A stretch of 64,000 nucleotides of DNA, taken from positions 10,732,489-10,796,488 of the forward strand of contig NC_039362.1 in NCBI RefSeq assembly GCF_003573695.1, read 5' to 3'. Positions 55,137 to 64,000 of this stretch are shown in pieces. The notes beneath the pieces were generated by a model, which did not search any database, was not told the DNA's origin, and was given only the letters and a program-made list of their open reading frames with translations. The DNA comes from Papaver somniferum. Lineage: Eukaryota; Streptophyta; Magnoliopsida; Ranunculales; Papaveraceae. Made by a program: the position numbers and the translations under genes. How positions within the stretch are numbered: position 1 is the stretch's first letter; each line of letters starts with the position of its first letter.

Positions 55137-56360
55137 CCTCACTTGTTCAATACATCCTCTCTAGACCAAATTGGTGTTCTACCGTAGTTTGTTTCGTGCA
55201 TAGTAAAAAAAGTAAGAAGTGTAATCACGATTAACAGCGTTAAGGTAAAATTAAGTGGATTATTTTTGTTGACTAGTTATCTCGTTGCAAGTAAGGCTTA
55301 TACGAGGGTTGTTTGTTCGAAATCAGGTCTGGTAAGTGAATTTATCGAACAGAGTTGGATCAAGTCGTTCTTGGTTTGCTTCCTTCGTTTACACAAATTT
55401 CTGACCCTGATATATATATATTATCTTGTGATCACTATTAATGTTGCGATTACGATAACAATGTTGTCATAGTAACCAAGGGGAATAGCACACTTGGCCA
55501 CGGGTTAATCATATCAAAAAATAAAACATCGCAAAAAATAAATTACAATATTGTTGCCGTAGTACTAGTCGGACCAAAGCCGGTGATAATTCATGTGAGG
55601 ACTTGACAGAACCTCTGTTTGCTTGGCATCGCTGGTGATATTCAATTTCGGCATCTTTCAAACCTAATTCTTATTGCTATATTTTGGACAACGTGGAATG
55701 AGAAAAATGGAGTGTTGGGTTCATACAGACCACAGAATACTCATGCTATTAGTATTGTGAATCAACAACTATGAAGTTATGGATTCATGTTAAACATCCA
55801 TTTCTCTAATACTATGAATCAACAGCTGTACATCTAAATGTTTCTTCATGACAAATCTTACAATATCTTTGATCGATTCAAACTTGGAATATTTCTACGG
55901 ATAGTGATATATGCAGGGTTTCAATGGTAGATGGGCAATAAATATTAATTGCAGTTTCTTCATGTCTATGTTTGTGTTTCTTTCTTCTTCTTTTTTTTGT
56001 AATTAATTTGAACAAGTTTTTTTTTTTTTTTTTTTTTTTTGAAGCATTTTGAACGCTTAAAAATTGTTTAGACACCCAAAAAAGAGAATTTGAGCAAGTT
56101 AAAAATCGATTGCAACAGTGCATCGGTGCCATTGGTTTACCCAGCAATGTGTTCTAAATAAATGTAACAAGGGAAGTAAAAACCTAACCCGATGATATAT
56201 ATTAATACAAGTAATAGCCGGGTCGGCCTAAGAAAATGTAATGCACGAAGCAGACGGTAGAAATGTACCATGATCCTCTAGAGAGGATGTATTATTAAAC
56301 AAGTTAGAAAGAAAGAAACCAATAGTCTAGAGAGGATGTATCGAACAAGTGACAAAGAAA
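55137..56360. repeat. Inverted repeat pair about 1.2 kb apart
   Basis: CACTTGTTCAATACATCCTC with TCTAGACC at about 55,140-55,167 is the reverse complement of TCTAGAGAGGATGTATCGAACAAGTG at about 56,331-56,356. A further partial copy (CTCTAGAGAGGATGTATTAT) lies near 56,277. The flanking AAAGAAA/TTTCTT runs also pair. A T24 run lies at 56,017-56,040 between the arms. Confidence 0.55.
55598..55772 (+). pseudogene. Possible LINE 3' end fragment
   Basis: The frame reads HLSNLILIAIFWTTWNEKNG then AISIVNQQL and a stop. The hydrophobic run followed by W..W.E(K/R)N matches the segment after the zinc-finger part of plant LINE reverse transcriptases. It is short and has no neighbouring LINE domains, so the call is weak. 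Confidence 0.35.
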
Positions 56361-56544
56361 GAGACCGAGAAGAAATGCAAGATTGGTAACAGGGAGTAAC
56401 AATTTGTGTGCTAGTGTTGTGTACCAAGTTTCCTGTAAGTATCTTTTTGCTTTAATAAGTTTTTTTTCTTTCCCATGAACCGTAATTAAGATTCATTAGA
56501 TTTGTGTCCGTGCTACGTACCGGGCATTTTTTCTCTTTTAACTT

Positions 56545-56995
56545 GGTGTGCGCGGGGTTTCACCTGCCTCATGGTGATGCATGTTTAATTTGATGTGCGC
56601 GGGGCTTCGCCCCATTTTGCGTTGATGTATTTTTGATTTGGTGTGGCGTGGAAAATATATTAAATAGGTGGAAAATATGTGCATATTTTATTTACTTTTT
56701 TCTTTTATGTTCGCAGAAAGTATATGTGAAATGGAGTTTTGATTTGGTGCGGCGATGCATTTTTGACTTGGTGTGCGCGGGGCTTCGCCCCGCCCTATGG
56801 CGATGTATTTTTGATTTGGTGCAGCGGTGCAAATACATTAAATAGGTGGAAAATATGTGCATATTCTTTTTACCTCGTGAGGATGCATTTTTTATTTAGT
56901 GCGCATGGGCATGCCGCCCTAGCGATGTATTGTTGGTTTGCTGTGGCGGGGCAAATATATTAAATGGGTGGAAAATATGTGCAGATTTTATTAAT
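56545..56995. repeat. GC-hairpin minisatellite
   Basis: Repeated GATTTGGTGTGCGCGGGGCT with TCGCCCC and (C)GATG(T/C)ATTTTTGATTT units alternate with AAATA(T/C)ATTAAATAGGTGG and AAAATATGTGCA. The perfect stem GCGGGGCTTCGCCCCGC is at 56,777-56,793, a shorter form at 56,601-56,613, and mutated forms near 56,550 and 56,905. It is non-coding. Confidence 0.65.
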
Positions 56996-57003
56996 TTTTT
57001 CCT

Positions 57004-57098
57004 TTTATCATGCAAGTCTAGCATCTGATGACGACCTTACTTGTGGTTCCCTAATTGTATCATGCAAGTCTAGCATCTGTTGACGACCTTACTTGAAC
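57004..57098. repeat. 52-bp tandem duplication
   Basis: ATCATGCAAGTCTAGCATCT with GA/TTGACGACCTTACTTG occurs twice, at about 57,008 and 57,059, immediately before the Copia remnant. Confidence 0.75.
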
Positions 57099-57376
57099 GA
57101 GATTTTTTCTATAGGCTTGTACATGTGCATCCTTGAGTTCTATGGAGACTGGAGCCACCATCTGGTTAATGAACTTAATAGACTTTATATTATCTTATTG
57201 TCTTATTTACCTTTAGGAAATTATCTTCATTTATTTGGGTTGTAATCACAAAAGATATTATATGGTTTTATATATATTCTAGCCAAAAGGAACATTTCTC
57301 CTGAAGGAAATTATCATCAAATCAAAGATGGTATCAGCCCCTCTGCGATCTTATTTTCTCTAAACCATTAAAATCA

Positions 57377-58135
57377 ATGGCGACGGAACAACTGAAGCTC
57401 ACAGACATTGCCGAGGCATATAGTTTTATGCATCTACAACAACCCGATGATGCTTTCTACATGGATACCGGTACTACCTCGCATCTCACTGCTGATTCAG
57501 GTACTTTACATGACGTTACGAATTCTAGTACTGTACGGTCTATCTTAGTTGGCAATGGAAATAGCATTCCAGTTACTGGTAGTGGTACCAAGCTCATAAA
57601 CCTCCCTTCTCGCACCCTTCAACTCAAAAATACTCTTGTTGCTCCCGATATTATCAAAAACTTAGTTTCTGTTCGTAAGTTCACCACTGATAATCGTGTG
57701 TCTGTTGAGTTTGATCCATCTGGTTTTTCTGTGAAATATCTGAGTTCGAGGAGGATTATCCTTCGGTGCAATAGTTTCGGGGAGCTCTACCCTATCACCA
57801 ACTCTGTTGTGCCACCTACAAAATCGTCCCATCCTTCTCCCATTTCCCTTGCTGCTTTTTCGCCAGATATTTGGCACAGCCGCCTTGGCCACCCTGGTAA
57901 GGCAATTTTAGATGTCTTACGCAAAAATAATTCTATTCATTGTAATAAAAATAATTCTTCTCAACTTTGTCATTCATGTCAAGTTAGTAAACATGTTCGA
58001 TTGCCATTTTATGAATCTAATTCCATTATTTTTGCACCCTTTGATATCATACATAGCGATTTATGGACCATTCCATTACATATCGATACCGGTTTTCGAT
58101 ATTATCTTATATTGCTTGATGATTTTACCAACTAA
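57377..58135 (+). pseudogene. Copia protease, GAG-pre-integrase and start of integrase
   Basis: The ATG at 57377 opens a 252-residue frame. A short N-terminus (MATEQLKLTDIAEAYSF) is all that is left of gag. Then come the protease active site FYMDTGTTSHLT, LVAPDIIKNLVSVRKF, and the pre-integrase domain IWHSRLGHPGKAILDVL with C-terminal SQLCHSCQVSKHVRLPF (H..H..C..C zinc site). The integrase core begins at DIIHSDLW (first Asp) and ends at LLDDFTN, where a deletion has removed the rest of integrase and nearly all of RT. Confidence 0.85.
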
Positions 58136-58859
58136 GCTCAGTGCTACCTATGTCCCGGCACTTTCGGATCCCACTCTATACAGAAGCCTAGCGGGTGCTC
58201 TTCAGTACCTCACTTTTACTCGGCCAGATATTTCATACGCAGTTCAGCAGGTATGTCTATTTATGCATGATCCCCGTGAGCCTCACATGCATGCCCTCAA
58301 GCGAATCCTTCGCTATCTTCAGGGCACCATCAACCACGGATTATTTATCTCAGTATCCTCTATCTCTGGCTTAACAGCATACTATGATGTTGAATGGGCG
58401 GGTTGTCCTGATTCTCGACGATCGACATCTGGTTTTTGTGTCTTTCTTGGTAACAATCTCATCTCCTGGTCCTCCAAGCGTCAAGGCACAGTCTCTCGAT
58501 CCAGTGCTGAAGCTGAATACAAGGGAGTAGCAAATACGGTTGCTGAAACAACATGGCTTCGCAATCTTCTTATAGATCTCCGACTACCTCTACGACGTGC
58601 TACTATTGTTTACTGTGACAATGTAAGTGCGATATATATGTCTGGAGATCCTGTTCAACATCAAAGCACCAAACATGTGGAGATTGATATACATTTTGTT
58701 CGTGAACGAGTTCGTATTGGTGCCATTCAAGTCTTACATGTTCCCTCTGAGAACCAATATGTTGACATCTTTACCAAGGGGCTTTCTCGACAGCTATTTG
58801 TTCGCTTTCGTTCTAGTCTTAGCGTTTGTTCCTCTCCCGCTCAGACTAAGGGGGTGTAA
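58136..58859 (+). pseudogene. Copia RT end and RNase H
   Basis: Immediately after the deletion point a different frame reads YRSLAGALQYLTFTRPDISY, AVQQVCLFMHDPREPHMHAL, KRILRYLQGT and then RNase H: LTAYYDVEWAGCPDSRRSTS, SAEAEYKGVANTVAE, VYCDNVSAIYMSGDPVQH, KHVEIDIHFVRERV and ENQYVDIFTKGL. YYDVEWAG retains the first Asp (usually D.DWAG), with Glu in AEAEY and Asp in YCDN also present. It ends at 58,859 at the edge of the 3' LTR. Confidence 0.85.
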
Positions 58860-59014
58860 TAGACTTTATATTATTCTCTTGCCTTATTTACCTTTAGGAG
58901 ATTATCTCCATTTACTTGGGTTGTAAACACAAAAGATATTATATGGTTTTATATATATTCTAGCCAAGAGGAACATTTCTCCTCAAGGAAATTATCATCA
59001 AATCCAAGAGAACT

Positions 59015-59657
59015 TATGACCCCACGACCGGAGCGTGATTAAATCATAAGGGTACAAAATGAGAACATTAGTGAGTTGATAAGCTCACAGTTAGCATATG
59101 TACGAAGTACTACAATCTTGGTATGGGTTTGTTGTATACTAATGAGAGATGAAGGTACAAAAATTTCAAAACTTATACACACCAAGTATCTACCGTCATC
59201 ATCTTTTTGAATCTTTGAATATCGTCCATCGTTTATCATCCAGCGACCATTCTTGTTGTATTAGAGCCTTTATATCCATTATTAGGTTTCCCTTTTCAGG
59301 TTAGATTTAGTTTCCTAACACAAATACGTTTTTGAATTCCAAATTGAGACGGACTGAATTGTCATGATAGGAGGGAATTCCAAATTTTCATGGCTTAGAT
59401 TCCAAACCGAATTTGGTTTCCTTTTCTTTATCTTTTTCCTATTTTTTTGAACCAATAACACATTGCCAAGTGTCTTCATCAAAAGGATCGTTTCACAAAA
59501 CTCAAAAAAAGCCTATTTCGGCCCATATGAAGCGAGGGTTCCTCACCATTCAACGTGGAAGTTTTCTTTGTCTAGGCCTTTAAGTCTTTAGATTGAGAAA
59601 AAGAAGGGTACAAAGGATTGAAACATCTGGGAATGTGGAATGTAAAAAAGCTTTTTC
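59015..59657. other. Non-coding gap
   Basis: AT-rich DNA between the Copia element and the TIR element; no gene, repeat or promoter evident. Confidence 0.5.
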
Positions 59658-59665
59658 GTTTTTTA

Positions 59666-60769
59666 GAAACCTGTTTTCAGGCATACTCAATTTTTTTGAG
59701 GCATACTCATTCATTACACCATCTAGGGTGGGTTTATAAGGGGTGTATAAAGGTAGTTCAATTACTTATATATCCTTAAACAATTTAAATTACTAGAACT
59801 CCCTTATCCTCAAAAACCTAAAATCAAAAATCAAAATAAACTTTAAACTTAAACATCTTGGACTCTAATTGAATCAAGAAATTGATCAAGCAAAGCAAAC
59901 ACGAATCAAGGTGAGCGATATTGGAGTGCGAAATCCAAACCTCAATTGCTCTTAGATGTATTTTAGAATGTATGTGTAACAAACCCATCTTGTTTTTGAT
60001 TGATTTTATTTTGTTTGATTGATAGAATATGATTTCAAAGATGAAATTAGGGTTCTCAGGAAATCAGTTCGGCTGATCTTGGAGTATCAATTTTGAGCCG
60101 AACCTAGTGTATGATTTAGAGAAACACTATGTTCGGCTAATGCGATTTTGCTAAATTTTGTTCGAATCAACCGAACCTAAATTTGTCAGTTTCAGAGTGA
60201 AGTTCGGCTGACAACTTTTCAGCCGAACCTCAGTTTTTTAAAAATATACCTAGGTTCAGCTGATAACTTGTCAGCCGAACCTAGGTATATTTTCAAAAAA
60301 CGGAGGTTCGGCTGAAAAGCTATCAGCCGAACTGTTCATCTGGTCAGTAGATCTGGGTTTTAAAAATTCATTTTTTTGAAAGATTCAACTTATAAAAAGA
60401 AATTAAACCTCGTATAGAAGTCTACCTCTGATTTGAATCACCCATTTTGGTCACTTCTAATCACTAAAATCTCAAAATTCAAAATCCAAGTTTTTTTTCA
60501 CTTCTTCTTCTTCCTCTCAAAAATCTCAACTCTCTCACATAAATTTGGTTTATCTACTAATTCACCACTAATAATTTAATTTTTAATCAATCCTTAAAAT
60601 TCCTGGCTAATCAAATCTAATCATAATCATTGACACTAATTATGTAAGGGTAGTTATGCCATTATCAAAAAGGTGGATAAAGGGTGATGTTGTTTATTAT
60701 TTAGTGACCCTATTTTGGCATTATATAGTATGCCTCAAAAAAAATTCAATATGCCTCAAAACAGGTTTC
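59666..60769. mobile_element. Non-autonomous TIR transposon, 1.1 kb
   Basis: The left end GAAACCTGTTTTCAGGCATA and the inverted right end GAAACCTGTTTTGAGGCATA continue as imperfect terminal repeats of about 44 bp. The 8-bp duplication GTTTTTTA flanks both ends (59658-59665 and 60770-60777). It encodes no transposase. The 8-bp TSD suggests hAT mobilisation, though the TSD is low-complexity and the end GAAACC is atypical. Inside lie clustered TTCGGCTGA / TCAGCCGAA motifs and a large palindrome. The other internal DNA is AT-rich. Confidence 0.7.
60201..60333. repeat. 133-bp near-perfect palindrome with nested AGCCGAAC motifs
   Basis: The left arm (AGTTCGGCTGACAACTTTTC onward) and right arm (ending CAGCCGAACT) pair over about 66 bases with roughly six mismatches, centred near 60,267. 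Each arm itself contains a smaller GTTCGGCTGA...TCAGCCGAAC hairpin. Looser copies of the motif pair occur at 60,068-60,180. Confidence 0.8.
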
Positions 60770-60777
60770 GTTTTTTA

Positions 60778-61324
60778 ACCCCTTTCCGAACAAATTTGCC
60801 AATAGGCCTAACAGGAGAATTAGAAAACCCACTTGCGTGTACAAATTTGCTATGGGAATTAACATCCAATTAGTTCTTAAAGAATTTCATCACTGTATAT
60901 TTTCAGAAAGCATTTAATCACGGGATGAAAGATCCCCCAGTCACATACATGTCTCAAACAAGGCTAATAAACATTACGGCCGTGCTAGCACTAAAAACTA
61001 GGGGGCATCCACCATTTTCCAAGAACAAGATAGCCAAAATTCCAATATATTGTCTGCCAGCAGCAAAATAAACTTGCGTCAATAGAGCACAACACCCGAA
61101 CAGAGCCAGCGTTACAAACAAGAGCTATTCAAAATCTTTGTACTTCACCACATAGATCTGGCTGGCTCGCCGTTGTCTTAGCAGGGAAGAAGATTTCTTG
61201 AATTTTTTTAAAAGGTCGCCTTTCCAAGATGTTCACTGACATCACATCATAGACCTAATCTTAGTTTTGACTTAAAAAGGCCAACATCAAAGGCCATTCG
61301 ATATTGCTTTCACACATCAGTCTT
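60778..61324. other. Non-coding gap
   Basis: No reading frame of note and no repeat structure is visible between the TIR element and the duplicated upstream region. Confidence 0.5.
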
Positions 61325-61530
61325 TCCTTTGACCTTTTAAAGTATACAACAAATCATATCTATCCTAAGTACCTCAGCTTCTTTTTGTTTTACGTACAAG
61401 TCCTTTCAAACCGCAACATGTGCATTGCCCAAGTTAGAACTGCCATTAGTTAGAAGATATTTCTGACTTTTATATGGTAGAGTATATAAGTCGTTGAATT
61501 GTGGAGCAAGCAAACTGGATACCTGTGACA
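61325..61530 (+). repeat. Second copy of the 6.5-kb upstream region
   Basis: It shares ordered blocks with 6466-6712, notably ATATCTATCCTAAGTACCTC, AACATGTG, CCATTAGT..AGA.GATAT and AGCAAGCAAACTGGATA. It lies upstream of the RNase H-like gene as the first copy lies upstream of a PMD gene. Confidence 0.6.
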
Positions 61531-61954
61531 GACAGCAAACGAACATCCTAAACCATGATCAATCTCTTATACCGACTAAATCATACGTGCGTGCCCACTT
61601 TTAGTTAAGGGGAGGGGAACTAGATCACATGGTTAGCCATCGGCATGGTTTTCCCTACTGGTCTAGTACCGATACTCGCTGTAAGATTATTTTATTTATT
61701 TATTTTTTGCAATTTGAACTTTGGCATATACTAGGGTTTTCTGTCTTTTTTTTACCGTTTCTTTGAAACTTTTTCTTGGAAAATTCATTACTGAAGCTTC
61801 GTTTTGTGCACGATTTTACAAGATTTTTACTCTTGATATTGGGAGGTGTACGTAGCTTCTGACTGTTTACAGAGATGTCCTTGATAAGGTAGGTATTATG
61901 ATGAAGTTACTGTTCCCAAAATATTTAGGGTAATCTCTGGTTTTTACTTTCTTT

Positions 61955-61962
61955 ATAAATAC
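61955..61962 (+). promoter_or_regulatory. Candidate TATA box of the RNase H-like gene
   Basis: TATAAATA in TTCTTTATAAATACTAAAA lies about 120 bases before the ATG at 62076. Alternatively ATGTCCTTGATAAG|GTAGGT at 61,874 is a first exon and this lies in an intron ending CTACAG near 62,044. Confidence 0.35.
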
Positions 61963-62075
61963 TAAAAAATTATGAGAAGTTTTTATTCTTCTTATTGCAT
62001 ATATCTGTCTGTGTTTCTTGATATTTAATCCTGTTGTATCTACAGTGGAGGAGAGTCAGACCCTCAAGCAAGCAT

Positions 62076-63390
62076 ATGTGTCAGAACTTTCAGAAAAAAG
62101 AAGAAGATGATGCCTCCTCGTCAGTGAGTGATTCTTGTCCAGAAGAATACGAATCTGATGATGACATTGTCTATTCGTCGAGCTCATGCACCCTTGAGAT
62201 AAACGAAGATGATATGCCAGCGGACAGACTCGGTGATTTGCATCTAGACGATGTAATATTCACGAATGTGGTTGTAGAATCCGAGGATGAAGACGACGAG
62301 GATGGAGACAATCCATGGACATGGAAACAGACGACGATGGGGATGAAGAAGACGACAACGACTTCAAGGATGAAGTAGCTTCTCAGCAGGGGAAGAAAGT
62401 AGATGAGGATCCTGAGTTTGAGTCTGCTTGCAGACCGTCGAAGAAGGAAAAACCGTGTCACGAGGCAGTAAATAAGCTGAAGGAGATGCGGGCTTTTGTG
62501 CCTGTAGGAGGACCATTTGATGGGAGGCATTATTTTTACATACACGGCTATTATAGTCTAAGAGAAGCATATGGGGGATACGGAATTGTTATACTGAACA
62601 ATTCCAGAGAACCAATAGCTGCTTACTGTGGAGCTTCCAGAGGAGGGTCATACCTTTATCACCTTCATGTGGGAATGAAGAGAGGCTTACAAATTGCTTC
62701 TGAACGGGGACTTACTCGGGTCGGGTTAGGTGGGCAATCAATTCAAATAGAGCTGCGCACTACTTTAACTACGTTTTCGCAGATTACAATATGCTAGATG
62801 ATGTCTTTCATTCCCTGTATGATGCTGCTTATGCTAATTTTTGTTGGAAGTGTTTGAGTAGAAAAATGTTATTGACTGCTGCAAGATTCAAGGAGCTGGC
62901 TCCAGTTATCAAAGGTATCATAAACCTGCAATACGATACCAAGTTCAAATATAGAAATTACTGTGAAGTAGTCTTAGATGATGCTGCATATTATGCGGCA
63001 CAATGTGGAGCACAAGCACTATTGAAGAAGATGAGACAGGAACCGGAATTGCCAGGTGAGGAGCAAAAAATTGAGATGAAGATGCAGCATCCTCAAAAGC
63101 TGACACCTATTGTAAAGAGTGAGAAGAAATCGCTTGGAAGCAAATGTTGGTATGTGCTTCAGAGAGGGCGAAGTCCCCGGAAACCCAACAGACGTCCGAG
63201 TTGTGAGATCCTGGAAGCAGGACATTGCAAAATCCAGAAAACCATGGCACTCAAATTCCTAAATCTGGCCGTCCTGATGCTTAAATCTTGCAAACTAGCA
63301 TTTTCTTCCTTCGCAACTTGGTGCTTTTTTATAGGCTTTGTTTTTGGTGTTTTAGCTTTTTCTTCTTTTGCAACTTGGTACCTTCCATAG
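62076..63390 (+). pseudogene. RNase H-fold protein gene with acidic N-terminus, frame-broken and catalytically degenerate
   Basis: From the ATG at 62076 comes a Glu/Asp/Ser-rich part (KKEEDDASSSVSDSCPEEYE onward). After a shift near 62,320 it stays acidic, then GGPFDGRHYFYIHGYYSLRE, EAYGGYGIVILNNSREPIAA, YLYHLHVGMKRGLQIASERG and RVGLGGQS follow the pattern of plant type-1 RNase H domains. The residues expected to be catalytic are changed: His for the first Asp (YIHGYY), His for Glu (YLYHLHVG) and Gly for the next Asp (GLGGQS). A second shift near 62,745 leads to FADYNMLDDVFHSLYDAAYA, KELAPVIKGIINLQYDTKFK and DDAAYYAAQCGAQALLKKMR, then a basic tail. No splice sites explain the shifts. It could be a decayed gene or contain sequence errors. 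Confidence 0.5.
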
Positions 63391-63410
63391 GCCTTGTTTT
63401 TGTTGTTTGG
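63295..63410. repeat. About 55-bp tandem duplication at the gene end
   Basis: TAGCATTTTCTTCCTTCGCA with ACTTGGTGCTTTTTTATAGG is followed by TAGCTTTTTCTTCTTTTGCA with ACTTGGTACCTTCCATAGG. It adds a repeated FSSFATW to the predicted C-terminus, so the natural stop or 3' UTR may start earlier. The rest, 63,411-64,000, shows no gene I can support. Confidence 0.65.
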
Positions 63411-64000
63411 ACATGCGTATTATTAATTGGTGAGGCCAGATGATGGCTGAAAGAGCTGCAGGAGATGTTACAGGCACTAAATTTACCTTTCATAAACAGC
63501 CAGTAACTACTTAAGATTCTCATCGTAAAGTTGCCGGAGATTTCTTTTCTGTCTCTTTTTTCCACGCTGGAGCTTGTTCAATTTGTGTGGCAGCTGCACC
63601 ATAAAATGAAATTCCCAGCAGTCATAGTAATCCTGCTTGACTAATAAACGAGCTTTTCCTTCAAGTCAAATTCCAGTACAACGGGATTCTATTAAACTTT
63701 AAAGTTCGGTAAAATAAAGACACCCAAGAAGGGAAACCAAATTTATTTGAAGACAACAGTAGAAAAATAAAACATGATAGGTTTGTGGCTATATTTTTTT
63801 CTAGCTTGCTTACACAGAAATGCATAAACATGAATTAAACAAAAAGACTTTAATGCATTAATCCCTTCCCAAACAAAAGTTCACTCAGGTTCAATACAGA
63901 AGCTGAGCTTTTGTTATCGTTCAAAAAGCTCAACAGTTATTGAAGAACTCCTCTGGCAAAGGAGTCGAGTATGTAGAAGTGAGAGCAGGTTACTCGTTCG

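Larger units (their letters stand above)
57176..59009 (+). mobile_element. Deleted Ty1/Copia element with 153-bp LTRs (1.8 kb)
   Basis: LTRs 57176-57328 and 58857-59009 are both 153 bp and closely similar. TSD GAACT lies at 57171-57175 and 59010-59014. TGGTATCAGCCCC at 57329 is the primer site (initiator Met tRNA type), and CTAAGGGGG near 58,847 is the polypurine tract. The LTR ends, TAATAG and CCAAGA, are not the usual TG...CA. Only parts of pol remain, so it is a deletion derivative that could move only with help. Confidence 0.85.

Noticed and set aside
59657..60778. A 9-bp (Mutator-type) target duplication for the TIR element
   Set aside because: CGTTTTTTA matches only if the two termini are cut asymmetrically. 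The symmetric reading gives 8 bp (GTTTTTTA).
63900..64000. C-terminal end of a minus-strand gene at the window edge
   Set aside because: Two frames are open for about 20-30 codons, but no motif or splice site favours either.

Overview
This is plant nuclear DNA made almost wholly of nested transposable elements. The evidence is the mix of families: plant mobile domain (PMD) genes, Ty3/Gypsy elements of the Tat lineage with a second archaeal-type RNase H, an Athila-like non-autonomous LTR element, a Ty1/Copia remnant, a LINE, CACTA and TIR DNA transposons, and short GT-AG introns. It looks like a eudicot intergenic region. Ranunculales (for example a poppy) is only a guess. I see no rRNA or tRNA gene, no CRISPR array and no clearly intact cellular gene.

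Layout. 1-6.43 kb: probably one large Mutator-like (MULE) unit. It has a broken AT-hook/OTU protease tail (+), a broken PMD gene (-), a broken unknown gene (-), and four clusters of an inverted motif, CCGGCATTGT...ATGCCGG. 6.47-8.1 kb: an upstream region that is repeated at 61.3 kb, then the 5' half of a second PMD gene with a TATA box. 8,112-29,417: a 21.3-kb Tat element (TSD CAGAG) inserted inside a codon run of that PMD gene, whose 3' half resumes at 29,418. The Tat element is itself interrupted at 19,184-25,686 by a 6.5-kb Athila-like element (TSD AACTC; two LTRs of 1,492 bp each).

29.7-41.4 kb: an LTR fragment, then a CACTA-like region with two tandem arrays (151-bp and 113-bp units), a decayed En/Spm-type (Transposase_24/DUF8039-like) gene, a 423-bp solo LTR (TSD AAAAT) and a subterminal repeat region ending in TAGTG at 41,404. 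41.4-42.2 kb: a LINE endonuclease remnant (-). 42,429-53,100: a second Tat element on the minus strand (TSD AGGGA). 53.1-57.1 kb: non-coding DNA with several short tandem repeats. 57,176-59,009: a double-deleted Copia element with 153-bp LTRs (TSD GAACT). 59,666-60,769: a TIR element with an 8-bp TSD around a 133-bp near-palindrome. 62.0-63.4 kb: a frame-broken RNase H-fold gene whose catalytic acidic residues are gone.

How the parts relate. The TSDs give a clear order: PMD gene, then Tat element 1 inside it, then the Athila-like element inside Tat 1. Both Tat elements carry spliced, coiled-coil or acidic genes on the opposite strand between integrase and the 3' LTR. In Tat element 2 this gene has its own TATA box and a candidate leader intron. 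These antisense genes, the CCGGCAT modules and the palindromic TIR element are the least explained signals here. Nearly every coding region has stops or frameshifts, and several stops look like CG-to-TA transitions.
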